NCBI GenBank assembly: GCA_018269055.1
Contig: JAFDVI010000051.1
Coordinates: 1 to 34,276, forward strand
Length of the DNA stretch: 34,276 nt
Reading direction: 5' to 3'
Source of the DNA: Acidobacteriota bacterium
GTDB taxonomy: Bacteria; Acidobacteriota; Blastocatellia; RBC074
The notes under the pieces: model-generated
The model's database searches: none
Seen by the model: only the letters and a program-made list of their open reading frames with translations
Told to the model about the DNA's origin: nothing
Shown here: positions 9,280 to 16,386 of the stretch, in pieces
How positions within the stretch are numbered: the stretch's first letter is position 1
How the letters are laid out: each line of letters starts with the position of its first letter
Translations under genes and position numbers: made by a program

Positions 9280-10452
9280 TCATTTCAGATCGCTGGTTGT
9301 GGAGCCTTCGGCGGCCAGAAGCGCTTTTTCCGCCTGTCCGCGCACGTAACTCAGAATCCAGCTCAAATTGCCGTAGCGCGCAAACCAGACGTCTTTGGTT
9401 TCTAGTTTGAACTCCGTGCTAACGGCATTCAGGATTTCGGCTCCGGCAAGGATGTTTTTTGGCGTGAAGGTCGCTTTAACGGCTTCGATTTCTTTTTTCA
9501 CTTCCGCGCGCTTTTGATCGTCCACGCGGGACAGGTCCGGATTGAGCAAGCGATCCATGTCATTGCGCGCGCGGTAATGAAACATCGCGATTTCGTCCGT
9601 TGTCAGTGTGACAAATGCCCGACGATTTTCCGGATGCATCAAGGTCGCCATCGCCCAGATGATTCCGCCGGACAAATACACGCGTTTGCGATACAACAGG
9701 CCCGGTTTCTTTTCGATTTCCTTGCGGATCTGTTCGTTTAGAACTTTGGGACTGATGACCATCGCATCCACGGCAAATCCATTCAGGTCGGATTCGACCT
9801 TTCGCAGTTTGTTGACTTCATTGGTGAAACTGACCGTGCCGAATGGAATTCCCATCGTTACAAACTCTTCCTTGGGCGAATCCGGTTGCTGATAACCGCC
9901 TTTGGTGTTGCCGCTGCCGATGTCGAGCAGTAGCGCGACTTCGCGTTCATTCAGTGGTTTGGCTTCATCGTCGCGTTTGCGCGGAATGGTTCCGGCGATG
10001 CTCAACTGCACTTCCAGATCAACCGTCAGAAACGACATCGGTCTGCCAATGGCTTGGTTGATGGCGCTGACCAGTTCCGGTTTGTTATCGGCGCGCAACC
10101 CGCTGCTGCCGACGATGTAAATCTGTTCAACCGGAACCTGATATTCCTGTTGCAACCGATCGAACATTTTCTTGACGGCGTCGGCGGCTTCTTTCAACCC
10201 TTCGGGCGTGAAGCGGTTATCTTTCACCTTCATGATCGAAGTGTTGATGGTTTCTGTGTACAGAACCTTTACTTCATAACCATTGCCTTTGCGCGTGAAG
10301 TGGATAGCCGTGCCTTTGACTCCGCGCGAGCCGATTTCGATACCGCCGTGCAGTTTGTTGTTCTTTTCAGCCGAAGCCGTGGAAGGTGAGCACAGAAGAA
10401 TGCAGAAACAAAGAACCGATGTGATTGAAAGAATTTTCCGGAGCATTTTCAT
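9280..10452 (-). CDS. Exported Ppx/GppA-like ASKHA-fold protein, copy 2, 390 aa
   Basis: The protein resembles exopolyphosphatase/pppGpp phosphatases (Ppx/GppA) but is exported. Residues 1-27 are a Sec signal ending in TASA-EK. Then come the two phosphate-binding loops of the ASKHA fold: GGIEIGSRGVK (about 34-44) and LLLDIGSGNTKGGY, matching DxGSxxxxx and DxGGGSTEL in Ppx. It also has VGSSGLRADN (Ppx SATxALRxA), DLEVQLSIAG (Ppx GxEEAxLxxxG, keeping the acidic residue expected to act as base), GTVSFTNEV (Ppx GAVRLTE) and YLSGGIIWAMATL (adenosine-side loop). The usual Glu of GGGSTEL is replaced by Lys-Gly, so substrate or activity may differ. ATG 10452 is used; ATG 10446 is equally possible and the RBS is weak. 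It lies 61 bases after its paralogue. Polyphosphate or nucleotide hydrolysis in the periplasm is an inference. Confidence 0.8.
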   Translation of the reverse strand: MKMLRKILSITSVLCFCILLCSPSTASAEKNNKLHGGIEIGSRGVKGTAIHFTRKGNGYEVKVLYTETINTSIMKVKDNRFTPEGLKEAADAVKKMFDRLQQEYQVPVEQIYIVGSSGLRADNKPELVSAINQAIGRPMSFLTVDLEVQLSIAGTIPRKRDDEAKPLNEREVALLLDIGSGNTKGGYQQPDSPKEEFVTMGIPFGTVSFTNEVNKLRKVESDLNGFAVDAMVISPKVLNEQIRKEIEKKPGLLYRKRVYLSGGIIWAMATLMHPENRRAFVTLTTDEIAMFHYRARNDMDRLLNPDLSRVDDQKRAEVKKEIEAVKATFTPKNILAGAEILNAVSTEFKLETKDVWFARYGNLSWILSYVRGQAEKALLAAEGSTTSDLK

Positions 10453-10513
10453 TGTTTGACGATGTTGAAGGCGATCTGCCACTGGTTTTCGGTGACTTGA
10501 AAGAGGATGAAGT

Positions 10514-11704
10514 TTACGGCGTATATGATCCAACCTGCAACCGCGTGTAGCTCAAAATCCAGGCCAGATAGGAATACCGCGCAAAACGAATGCGTTTCTG
10601 GTGCAATTGAAACTCGCTGGATACTGCTTTGAGAATTTCCGCGCCTGCAATCAGGTTCCGCGGTGAAAAGGTATTGCGAACGGTTTCCAACTCGGTTTCC
10701 GCTTCGGCGCGCAACTGCCCGTTCGTGATTCGTTTGCTCAGATCCGGATTCAGAAATTTCTGCAATGTATCCGGGTCACTGGTCACTTTTCGATAAAACG
10801 CGTCAATGTCTTCCGAAGTGATCGGTACCAGTGCGCGGCGATCATCGGGGTGCAACAGCGTAGCCATCGCCCAAACAATTCCGCCGGAAAGGTAAACGCG
10901 CGGGCGATTGACCAAACCGGGCTTTCGCTCCATTTCCTTTCTCAAGGACGTACGGATCGCAATCGGAGCCAGCTCTTTTGCTTTTTTGATGAAATCGGTT
11001 TGATCGCCCATATCGCCAACGGCCTGATTGATTTCGTTGGTGAAGCTGACCGTGCCTTTGGGAATCCCGACCGTCACATAATCGTAATCCGGTGTTCCAG
11101 TGGGCAATTGTCGCAGAAGTTGATACCCGCCTTTGGTATTGCCGCTGCCAATATCCATCAACACTGAAATTCCGCGATTATCTTTCCACACGCCGTCACG
11201 GCTGCGGTAGCGTTGCGGAATCGTGCCGACGATGCTCAATTGCACTTCGCTGTCTACATCCAGAAAAGACATTTGTTTTCCGGTTCTGTCGCGAACGGCT
11301 TTGACCAAATCCTGTGGATTTTCGGCTTTCAACCCGCTGCTGCCGACGATGCTGATGTGTGCGTCGGGAACTTTCAATTCATCTCTCATTTTGGCCAACA
11401 GTTTGGTGACAGCCAATGCGGTGTCGCGAATGGCATCCGGCGCAAACTGGTTGTCCTTGAGCTGCATCAGGGTCGTGTTAATGACTTCGGCATAAATCAG
11501 TTTGACGGAATGACCCTCGTCGATTTCTTTTGCGCGGATGGCAGTGGCTTTGATGCCTTTTGAGCCGACTTCGATCCCGCCGTAAAGATCATTTGGATGA
11601 TTCGCCCCTCCCGTTTGAGCCTGAGCGGAAAGGTACACAACTGCCGACAGAGCCAACAGGGAAATAGCCTGAAAAGTTTTATGAAATAAACGTTTAACGT
11701 GCAT
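10514..11704 (-). CDS. Exported Ppx/GppA-like ASKHA-fold protein, copy 1, 396 aa
   Basis: This is a full-length tandem paralogue of the next gene, with the same motif order: Sec signal (cleavage near AQA-QT), GGIEVGSKGIK, VGSSGLKAEN, DSEVQLSIVG, VLMDIGSGNTKGGY, GTVSFTNEI, YLSGGIVWAMATL and a shared C-terminal block (RNLIAGAEILKAVSSEF against KNILAGAEILNAVSTEF). The start ATG 11704 has GGAGG eight bases upstream. It carries a short insert between the EVQLSIVG block and the second phosphate loop (YRSRDGVWKD region) that the sister lacks. Both copies keep the same changed phosphate loop (GNTKGG instead of GGSTEL), so the change predates the duplication and is probably functional. As part of the 13757-9280 gene set, it follows two membrane-anchored proteins that could hold it at the inner membrane. 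Confidence 0.82.
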   Translation of the reverse strand: MHVKRLFHKTFQAISLLALSAVVYLSAQAQTGGANHPNDLYGGIEVGSKGIKATAIRAKEIDEGHSVKLIYAEVINTTLMQLKDNQFAPDAIRDTALAVTKLLAKMRDELKVPDAHISIVGSSGLKAENPQDLVKAVRDRTGKQMSFLDVDSEVQLSIVGTIPQRYRSRDGVWKDNRGISVLMDIGSGNTKGGYQLLRQLPTGTPDYDYVTVGIPKGTVSFTNEINQAVGDMGDQTDFIKKAKELAPIAIRTSLRKEMERKPGLVNRPRVYLSGGIVWAMATLLHPDDRRALVPITSEDIDAFYRKVTSDPDTLQKFLNPDLSKRITNGQLRAEAETELETVRNTFSPRNLIAGAEILKAVSSEFQLHQKRIRFARYSYLAWILSYTRLQVGSYTP

Positions 11705-11749
11705 GAATAGGGCCTCCGGGGGATGGGTTGGAAGTGAGAGAACGGATTT

Positions 11750-12349
11750 CTAAACAGCCGGACCTCGTAAGTGGCGAACCAATTTCGCAAAGACCAGCAC
11801 CAAGGCAATCAAAACGATCACCAGTAAGGCCAGAATGATCGGCAAGGAAAGCAGTGTATGTTGGCTGTTTGTCCCGGCTTCAGGCAGATTGCTCATCGAA
11901 GCCAGGGTTTGTGGCTGAGCCGAAGGTTTGCCGGGCGATTCGGCCAAAGAAGCACCTTCATCGGGCGTCGCAACTGGCGATGCTGGTGGATTCAATTGGG
12001 GAGTGGTTGTCGTTGATGGCGCGGTCAGGGAATTTTCGGCTAAACCAGTTGGCGCGCTTTGCTCCGATGAACGGTGACGGCGCGATTTTCTACCCGATCT
12101 GGAATGGGATGACTCAGATGAATTGCTGGCCAATTCTGTGGCGACCGTCTCAGAAACTTTTTTCGAGTACCGACTGTTTCGGTTACGATTTTTCCCGTTG
12201 CGTTCCTGCGCTTGGGGAAAAATGTCTACCGGGTCGAGGTTGTGCAGCGCGCTTTTCTTTTCCGGGGAAATAGGTTGCTGCGGAATCGCCGCTACGGTTG
12301 AAAGTGCGAACAGGAAAACGAGGGTCGGAATTGCGAGCATCTTTTTCAT
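11750..12349 (-). CDS. Signal-peptide protein with Ser/Pro-rich linker and C-terminal membrane helix, 199 aa
   Basis: I do not recognise the family. Starting at ATG 12349, residues 1-22 form a Sec signal (LVFLFALSTVAAIP). A basic, Arg/Ser-rich stretch follows (about 50-95, including RSGRKSRRHRSS), then a Pro/Thr/Ser-rich low-complexity linker (about 100-150). The protein ends with one strong transmembrane helix (about 168-190, LLSLPIILALLVIVLIALVL) and a short positively charged tail. The expected topology is a large outside-facing basic and disordered region tethered by the C-terminal helix. It starts 22 bases after the coiled-coil gene and ends 45 bases before the first Ppx-like gene, so all four are likely cotranscribed. 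The basic region could bind an acidic polymer such as polyphosphate, which would suit the neighbouring Ppx-like proteins, but this is speculative. Confidence 0.72.
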   Translation of the reverse strand: MKKMLAIPTLVFLFALSTVAAIPQQPISPEKKSALHNLDPVDIFPQAQERNGKNRNRNSRYSKKVSETVATELASNSSESSHSRSGRKSRRHRSSEQSAPTGLAENSLTAPSTTTTPQLNPPASPVATPDEGASLAESPGKPSAQPQTLASMSNLPEAGTNSQHTLLSLPIILALLVIVLIALVLVFAKLVRHLRGPAV

Positions 12350-12371
12350 TAGTCTTGGCCTTGGGGTTGTT

Positions 12372-13757
12372 TCAAAGTTGTTTGAAAGCCACAACACCAA
12401 GCCAGACCAACGCCACCATCAACAGCGAAATTAATGCGCCATAAAGCACCAATTTGACGCTGGCGCCTTTGGCTCCCACTTCGGCAACATCCAGAAACAT
12501 AATTTCATCGTCGGATTTCACCAATGACATGGAAGTGGTGGATTCATTCGAGCGGGTGATTTGCTCGGACATCATACGTAGTTCTTCTTCTTGTTTGCGC
12601 AGAACCTTTTTGTAGCCGTTTTCAGAAGTGCGGAACTTTTCTTCCAACTTACGCAGTTTGGTTTCAAGCTCTACGATTCTTGATTCGGCGTCAGTTCGAG
12701 CATGCTCCGCCGAAAGTCGCGCCTTTTGCTCGGTTTCAAGTTGTATCTGGAACTGCTTGAATTGGTCATCATTACCGGTTGAGATCGTCAGTGGAGTTTG
12801 CGCCGCAAAGGGAGCCCCCAAGTTCTCCAAACTGAGTTCCTGATTCGGCATCAGGCTGGCCATTTCCTGAAGCATTTGTTCTGCCAGCGCGCGCAACTCG
12901 GCTTCGCGATGCAACTTGGTTTCGGACGCTTTGTATTTTTCTTCCATTTGGCGGGCGATGGCATCGGCTTCATAAATCAAAGATTCGGCTGTGCGGGCGG
13001 CTTCTTCTGCCGCGCGAACCTTGGCTTCGGCGTTTTGGTAAGCCTCTTCGGCGTTTCTGGCTTTGGCTTCAGCCTGCTGACAAGCGGTTTCCGCTTGAGC
13101 GCGAGCCTTATCCGCCGTGGCACGCGCTTCAGTTTCCTGCTTCGCTCTTTCTTCCAACTCGACCCTGGCGATTTCAGCCTCGATGCGCTTCAACTCTTCC
13201 GATTGGGCGACGGCTTGCCACTGTTTGGCATCTTCTTCAAGCTCGTTGACCTTTGCTTCGGCTTGTTTGCGCAACTCGACCTGCTCATTCAAATTGGCTT
13301 CTGCCTGATGAAACTTTTCCGCCGCTTCACGTGAACGCGCTTCCGCTTCGCGTGCAATCGCGATGATGGCAGCTTTGCGGCGTTCGATTTCCTGTCCCAA
13401 AGATTCGCTATTTGTAGCTTCGGTGGCGGACCCGGCGGTTGATGTAGCGGCGCCGGTATTTTCGATTTCGAAAGAATGCGTTCTGGATTTCATCTCAGCC
13501 AGAACCGCTTCCATGCGGATTTTGATTTCAGTGGTTTCATTGCCGCTTGTTGAGACCTGTCTCGCTTCCGGATGAGCTTCGGTGATGACCGAAGGAAGTC
13601 TGAGTTTGCCTGTGTTTCCTTTTGGGCGCTCCAGCGGCAACACATTGTTGAGTTTTTGATCCGGGGAACTTCCGTTACTTGGGCTTGACGTCGAAGAGAT
13701 GGAAGGCTTGGAATCGGAAAAATTTGCTTCTCGTTTTTTGGCTTTGTCGGTGAGCAT
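12372..13757 (-). CDS. Long coiled-coil protein with C-terminal membrane anchor, 461 aa
   Basis: The first 115 residues are polar and Ser/Thr-rich with no signal peptide, so the bulk is cytoplasmic. Residues about 118-300 form a nearly uninterrupted Ala/Glu/Lys/Arg/Gln heptad-rich coiled coil (AEAKVNELEE, AEAKARNAEEAYQNAEAK). A break rich in Pro/Asn (about 305-335) is followed by a second coiled coil (about 335-400). Next come the short block FLDVAEVGAKGASVK and a single C-terminal helix (about 437-457), giving a tail-anchored topology. The start ATG 13757 has GGAGAT ten bases upstream. It is the first gene of the four-gene unit and follows a structured leader. The EVGAKG block before the helix resembles the EVGSKG phosphate-loop segment of the Ppx-like proteins downstream. 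It may be a scaffold or sensor, but the function is unknown. Confidence 0.78.
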   Translation of the reverse strand: MLTDKAKKREANFSDSKPSISSTSSPSNGSSPDQKLNNVLPLERPKGNTGKLRLPSVITEAHPEARQVSTSGNETTEIKIRMEAVLAEMKSRTHSFEIENTGAATSTAGSATEATNSESLGQEIERRKAAIIAIAREAEARSREAAEKFHQAEANLNEQVELRKQAEAKVNELEEDAKQWQAVAQSEELKRIEAEIARVELEERAKQETEARATADKARAQAETACQQAEAKARNAEEAYQNAEAKVRAAEEAARTAESLIYEADAIARQMEEKYKASETKLHREAELRALAEQMLQEMASLMPNQELSLENLGAPFAAQTPLTISTGNDDQFKQFQIQLETEQKARLSAEHARTDAESRIVELETKLRKLEEKFRTSENGYKKVLRKQEEELRMMSEQITRSNESTTSMSLVKSDDEIMFLDVAEVGAKGASVKLVLYGALISLLMVALVWLGVVAFKQL

Positions 13758-13799
13758 CGGTTTTTGGATCTCCTATCGAGGAAAAAAATCAATTTTTAC

Positions 13800-13970
13800 A
13801 ATTTTGTGCTGCTGAAACTTCTGCCGACCTATGTTCAGCAGCGATTGAACACACAAATACTTTCTTCGCAGGATTCGTACCTTTTACCTGCGAACGGCTC
13901 ATTGAAAATGTGATCTGATAGAACTCAAACGACAGGCGTTAGCGTCATCAACTCGCTGTTGACGCTAAAT
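13800..13970 (-). promoter_or_regulatory. Structured leader with three perfect stem-loops upstream of the coiled-coil operon
   Basis: Three successive perfect inverted repeats occupy the 5' region of the operon that starts at 13757. Arms: 13808-13816 with 13834-13842 (9 bp), 13865-13872 with 13887-13894 (8 bp) and 13939-13947 with 13960-13968 (9 bp, loop 12). Further upstream a 9-base word, CAGGGAAGC, occurs twice (13981-13989 and 14008-14016). No match to a known riboswitch family is apparent to me. None of the stems is followed by a strong T-run on the minus strand. They could be regulator sites or a structured RNA leader. The rest of the gap 13758-14183 holds no gene. Confidence 0.5.
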
Positions 13971-14085
13971 CGTTCTGTGTCAGGGAAGCTTGCTGCTGGG
14001 GTCTTAGCAGGGAAGCCTGTGGGGGAAACATCGGGTGGTAGGCAACGCAACTTGTACTGCAAATTCGTAACGAAACTTAGGAGGG

Positions 14086-14115
14086 GCAAAAGAATCAAGC
14101 TCAGTGATGAGCTTG
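14086..14115 (-). terminator. Probable terminator of the CoxG-like gene
   Basis: A perfect 8-bp stem (14096-14103 with 14108-14115) has a 4-base loop. On the minus strand it is followed by ATTCTTTTG. It lies 69 bases downstream of the stop of the minus-strand gene ending at 14184. The T-tract is interrupted, so it may be a weak terminator. Confidence 0.55.
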
Positions 14116-14183
14116 AACGGCATTAAACACAAACACGCGGAAAGAAGTCAATTACTAATTTGAAGCAGGTCGTAAAAATTCCG

Positions 14184-14705
14184 TCAATTACGAATTTGCC
14201 GAATTGTGTTACGAAGAAAGCCGTGTTTGGGCAGTTCAACGGGCAAACCAGATTCTTCTGCTTTCGCGATTGCCTTGGCTTCCGCTTCGATGGAGGCAAA
14301 AAACTGGCCCGCCATCATTTTGGCGGCGGATTGAACCATGCGTTGGCCAACGCTGGCCAGGGTTCCGCCAACCGCGACATCGCCGGAATAACAAATCGTT
14401 GTCTCATTATCCTGTTCTGTCAGATCAAGCGCGCCTTGTCCTTTCAAAAAACCGGGCGCGCCTTTTCCTTCAACAAGCATCGTGAAATGGTTCGGCTCGT
14501 CCACTTCGCCCAACCGGATCAGCCCGTTAAAGACCCCTTTGATGGAACCAATACCTGTTTTCATGACCATGTTGTAGGAGCCGTCTTCGTTTGTTTCCAG
14601 AGATTGGCAACCTGGAACACAACGCTGAAGAATATCCGGGGAAACAAGAAGGCTGAATAAACGCTCGCGACTGAATTTTATGGTATAGCTTCCTTCGATT
14701 TTCAT
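14184..14705 (-). CDS. CoxG-like SRPBCC-family protein, 173 aa
   Basis: The protein belongs to the SRPBCC (START-like) fold and most resembles carbon monoxide dehydrogenase subunit G (CoxG). It begins with M-K-I-E-G-S-Y-T-I, has VSPDILQRCVPGCQSLE (the 'P-x-x-L-x-x-C-I-P-G-C' signature, residues about 22-38), then GIGSIKGVFNGLIRL, GAPGFLKGQGALDL and DVAVGGTLASVGQRMVQSAAK near the C-terminal helix. In known systems CoxG recruits the CoxDE maturation proteins to the membrane and binds a quinone. No coxSML or coxDEF gene is visible here, so it is an orphan, and a generic lipid- or quinone-binding role is equally likely. The start ATG 14705 is supported by AAGGAG seven bases upstream; the frame continues 18 codons further without support. 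It is divergent from the zinc-ribbon gene. Confidence 0.85.
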   Translation of the reverse strand: MKIEGSYTIKFSRERLFSLLVSPDILQRCVPGCQSLETNEDGSYNMVMKTGIGSIKGVFNGLIRLGEVDEPNHFTMLVEGKGAPGFLKGQGALDLTEQDNETTICYSGDVAVGGTLASVGQRMVQSAAKMMAGQFFASIEAEAKAIAKAEESGLPVELPKHGFLRNTIRQIRN

Positions 14706-14819
14706 TGCGACTCCTTGTGCAGTGTGGAGTGAAGGTTTCGGTTCCAGCGAGAATGACACATGAAGACAGGAAATAATGAATTTTTTTCGCAGAAAGTGCG
14801 AATTATTTTCACAGACATC

Positions 14820-14847
14820 TGGACAAAATTAAAACCGTATCTATAAT
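14820..14847 (+). promoter_or_regulatory. Sigma70-type promoter of the zinc-ribbon gene
   Basis: TGGACA (14820-14825, five of six consensus bases) is separated by 16 bases from a perfect TATAAT (14842-14847). Transcription would begin near 14854, about 80 bases before the zinc-ribbon start codon. The site lies in the gap between two divergent genes. Confidence 0.6.
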
Positions 14848-14933
14848 CCAACTCACCTTCCCCATTGCGGTTCTGATTAGACATTCGATTCAAGAAGTTG
14901 AGATTAACTCCTAAATTTGGAGGTGTGTGCCCC

Positions 14934-15125
14934 ATGCGTTGTCAACATTGCAACTATCAGATCTTCGCGTATTCTCGATGCTGCCCTAATTGTGGTCGTT
15001 CCGTTCAAGTGCAAGGAATACAACAGCCCAGCAGTGCCAAAGCCCCTAAAACACGCTTTGATTTCTGGATGGCTGGAATCAGAAGGCAGCTTCATCTCAC
15101 TCCTGTTCGCCGCACAACAGCTTAG
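14934..15125 (+). CDS. Small zinc-ribbon protein, 63 aa
   Basis: This short gene is supported by a textbook RBS (GGAGGTG, 14919-14925, nine bases before ATG), a promoter upstream and a strong terminator downstream. The protein starts M-R-C-Q-H-C and continues to C-C-P-N-C-G, so Cys3/Cys6 and Cys17/Cys20 form a classical zinc-ribbon of the CxxC...CPxCG type. Cys16 is an extra residue. The remaining 40 residues are basic and polar (K-A-P-K-T-R-F-D-F-W-M-A-G-I-R-R) with a short amphipathic stretch but no membrane helix. The family usually mediates protein or nucleic-acid contacts. The transcription unit contains only this gene, so context gives no hint about its partner. Confidence 0.78.
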   Translation: MRCQHCNYQIFAYSRCCPNCGRSVQVQGIQQPSSAKAPKTRFDFWMAGIRRQLHLTPVRRTTA

Positions 15126-15159
15126 TATTTTTCTTGTTTGTGTTGGTTCGGGTTGTAAG

Positions 15160-15210
15160 ACGCCTCACCGGTTTTGATCCAAAGTCAAAACCGGTGAGGC
15201 GTTTTTGTTT
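15160..15210 (+). terminator. Strong intrinsic terminator of the zinc-ribbon gene
   Basis: An 18-bp perfect stem (15160-15177 with 15185-15202) with a 7-base loop is followed on the + strand by TTTTGTTT. It is 34 bases past the zinc-ribbon stop. On the minus strand no T-run follows, so it acts mainly in the + direction, separating this gene from the convergent cluster ending at 15234. Confidence 0.92.
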
Positions 15211-15233
15211 CGCCAAAAAACTGAGAATGCCGT

Positions 15234-16289
15234 TCAGTTTTTAATGTCCTGCAGGAATTGCGAATAGAGAGCCTCAGTTTCTTCCTTAGTCAGCTTGCCT
15301 GAATGAATCAGAATGCGAAACCGCAAGGTGATTTTCTGCCCGGGTTCCAAAGTGTAGTTCAGCGTTTTGGCTCCCTTGGTGAATTCTTTGGCTCCAAATG
15401 GGTTGGCAGCGAACAGCCCGTATCCGCGCGCATGCCAATATGTCGGATAGGTCGGATTTTTCGGATGATCGAAAATTCCGATTACCACATCTTCGCCTTT
15501 CACCGTGCCGGAAAGCGTCATCCATTTGGCGCGCGTACCCCAACCCTCTTTCTCGCCAATTTTGCCTTCACTGCTGAGATAAACACCTGCAACACCCTTG
15601 TTATCCATGACCGGAACTTTTGTGGGAACACCGTTCGCATCGGTAAAGACTTCAGGCCTGTTTGAAGGCTCTTCCAATGTGCGAGTCACGCGGATTCCCA
15701 GCGCACCTTCTTTTGAGTCGTTGAAGACAACTTTTTTGTCTTGTGCGGTCAGCGTGATGACGCGATCAATGATGCGAAGATCTTTGGCGGCGCGGAAGAA
15801 GATTTGGTCGTCTTCCTGCATAATCTTCGATCCGTCAGGCATCAGCCAATCCATTGTCACATCGAGTTCCGCCGCGCCCTTGCCACCTTTCATTGACTTG
15901 ACAGCGCGGTGTTTGATTGTGCCGAATCCGCTTAATTGTCCAGGATCGCGCTTGACGCCTTCGGGCGGCGTATTCCAGAAATCAACGCCGTTGATGTTGC
16001 CGTAATTGAACCAGGAAGAAATGTGATGCGGATGATCTGTCCGTTCTCCCGCGACTTTTTCCAGCGGGTAACCGCGCGTCACGATGGTGCCTTTCGAGGT
16101 GCGCAACGGATACAGAATCGGCTTTTTCTGATTGTCCCAAAAGACGTAAGACGTGAACGGTTGGCCATCAACCGTCACGTCATATTGTTTCTTTTCTTTA
16201 TTTTCAGTGATCTTGACGTTTTGTGCTTGAGCAATGGACGCCATGCCAATCAATCCCAAAGTTAGCCAGAGTATGAGATAGCGTTTCAT
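15234..16289 (-). CDS. Exported DUF6807 (PmoA-like) protein, 351 aa
   Basis: The protein matches the DUF6807 family, which databases label 'methane oxygenase PmoA' although it is unrelated to membrane methane monooxygenase. It has a Sec signal (LTLGLIGMASIAQA-QN), then the family landmarks: FTSYVFWDNQKKPILYPLR, the histidine cluster T-D-H-P-H-H (about residue 90), a VDFWNTP segment, a GIRVTRTLEEPSNR segment, W-G-T-R-A-K-W and the HPKNPTYPTYWHARGYGLFAANPFG block. These proteins have a galactose-mutarotase-like beta-sandwich and are usually found near Gfo/Idh/MocA oxidoreductases, as here. A role in periplasmic sugar processing is inferred. The start ATG 16289 has AAAGGAA five bases upstream. 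It is the last gene of the receptor-hydrolase-oxidoreductase cluster. Confidence 0.85.
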   Translation of the reverse strand: MKRYLILWLTLGLIGMASIAQAQNVKITENKEKKQYDVTVDGQPFTSYVFWDNQKKPILYPLRTSKGTIVTRGYPLEKVAGERTDHPHHISSWFNYGNINGVDFWNTPPEGVKRDPGQLSGFGTIKHRAVKSMKGGKGAAELDVTMDWLMPDGSKIMQEDDQIFFRAAKDLRIIDRVITLTAQDKKVVFNDSKEGALGIRVTRTLEEPSNRPEVFTDANGVPTKVPVMDNKGVAGVYLSSEGKIGEKEGWGTRAKWMTLSGTVKGEDVVIGIFDHPKNPTYPTYWHARGYGLFAANPFGAKEFTKGAKTLNYTLEPGQKITLRFRILIHSGKLTKEETEALYSQFLQDIKN

Positions 16290-16318
16290 AGTTCCTTTCT
16301 TAGCCTCTTGCCAAAGAA

Positions 16319-16369
16319 GCGAAGACGCAAAGAGCTTCAAGTCGAATTGCTGGCTCCTTGCGTCTTCGC
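16319..16369. repeat. 12-bp perfect inverted repeat between oxidoreductase and DUF6807 genes
   Basis: Arms GCGAAGACGCAA (16319-16330) and TTGCGTCTTCGC (16358-16369) enclose 27 bases. The sequence is of the 'aagacgcaaag' type often seen as scattered intergenic elements. No T-run follows on the minus strand, so it is more likely a dispersed palindrome or an mRNA-stabilising stem between two cotranscribed genes than a terminator. Confidence 0.6.
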
Positions 16370-16386
16370 GGTTGCGTGAAAATGTG

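Noticed and set aside
15160..15202. Possible bidirectional terminator for the convergent DUF6807 gene
   Set aside because: The stem is perfect but the minus-strand side lacks a T-run, so only the + direction is called.
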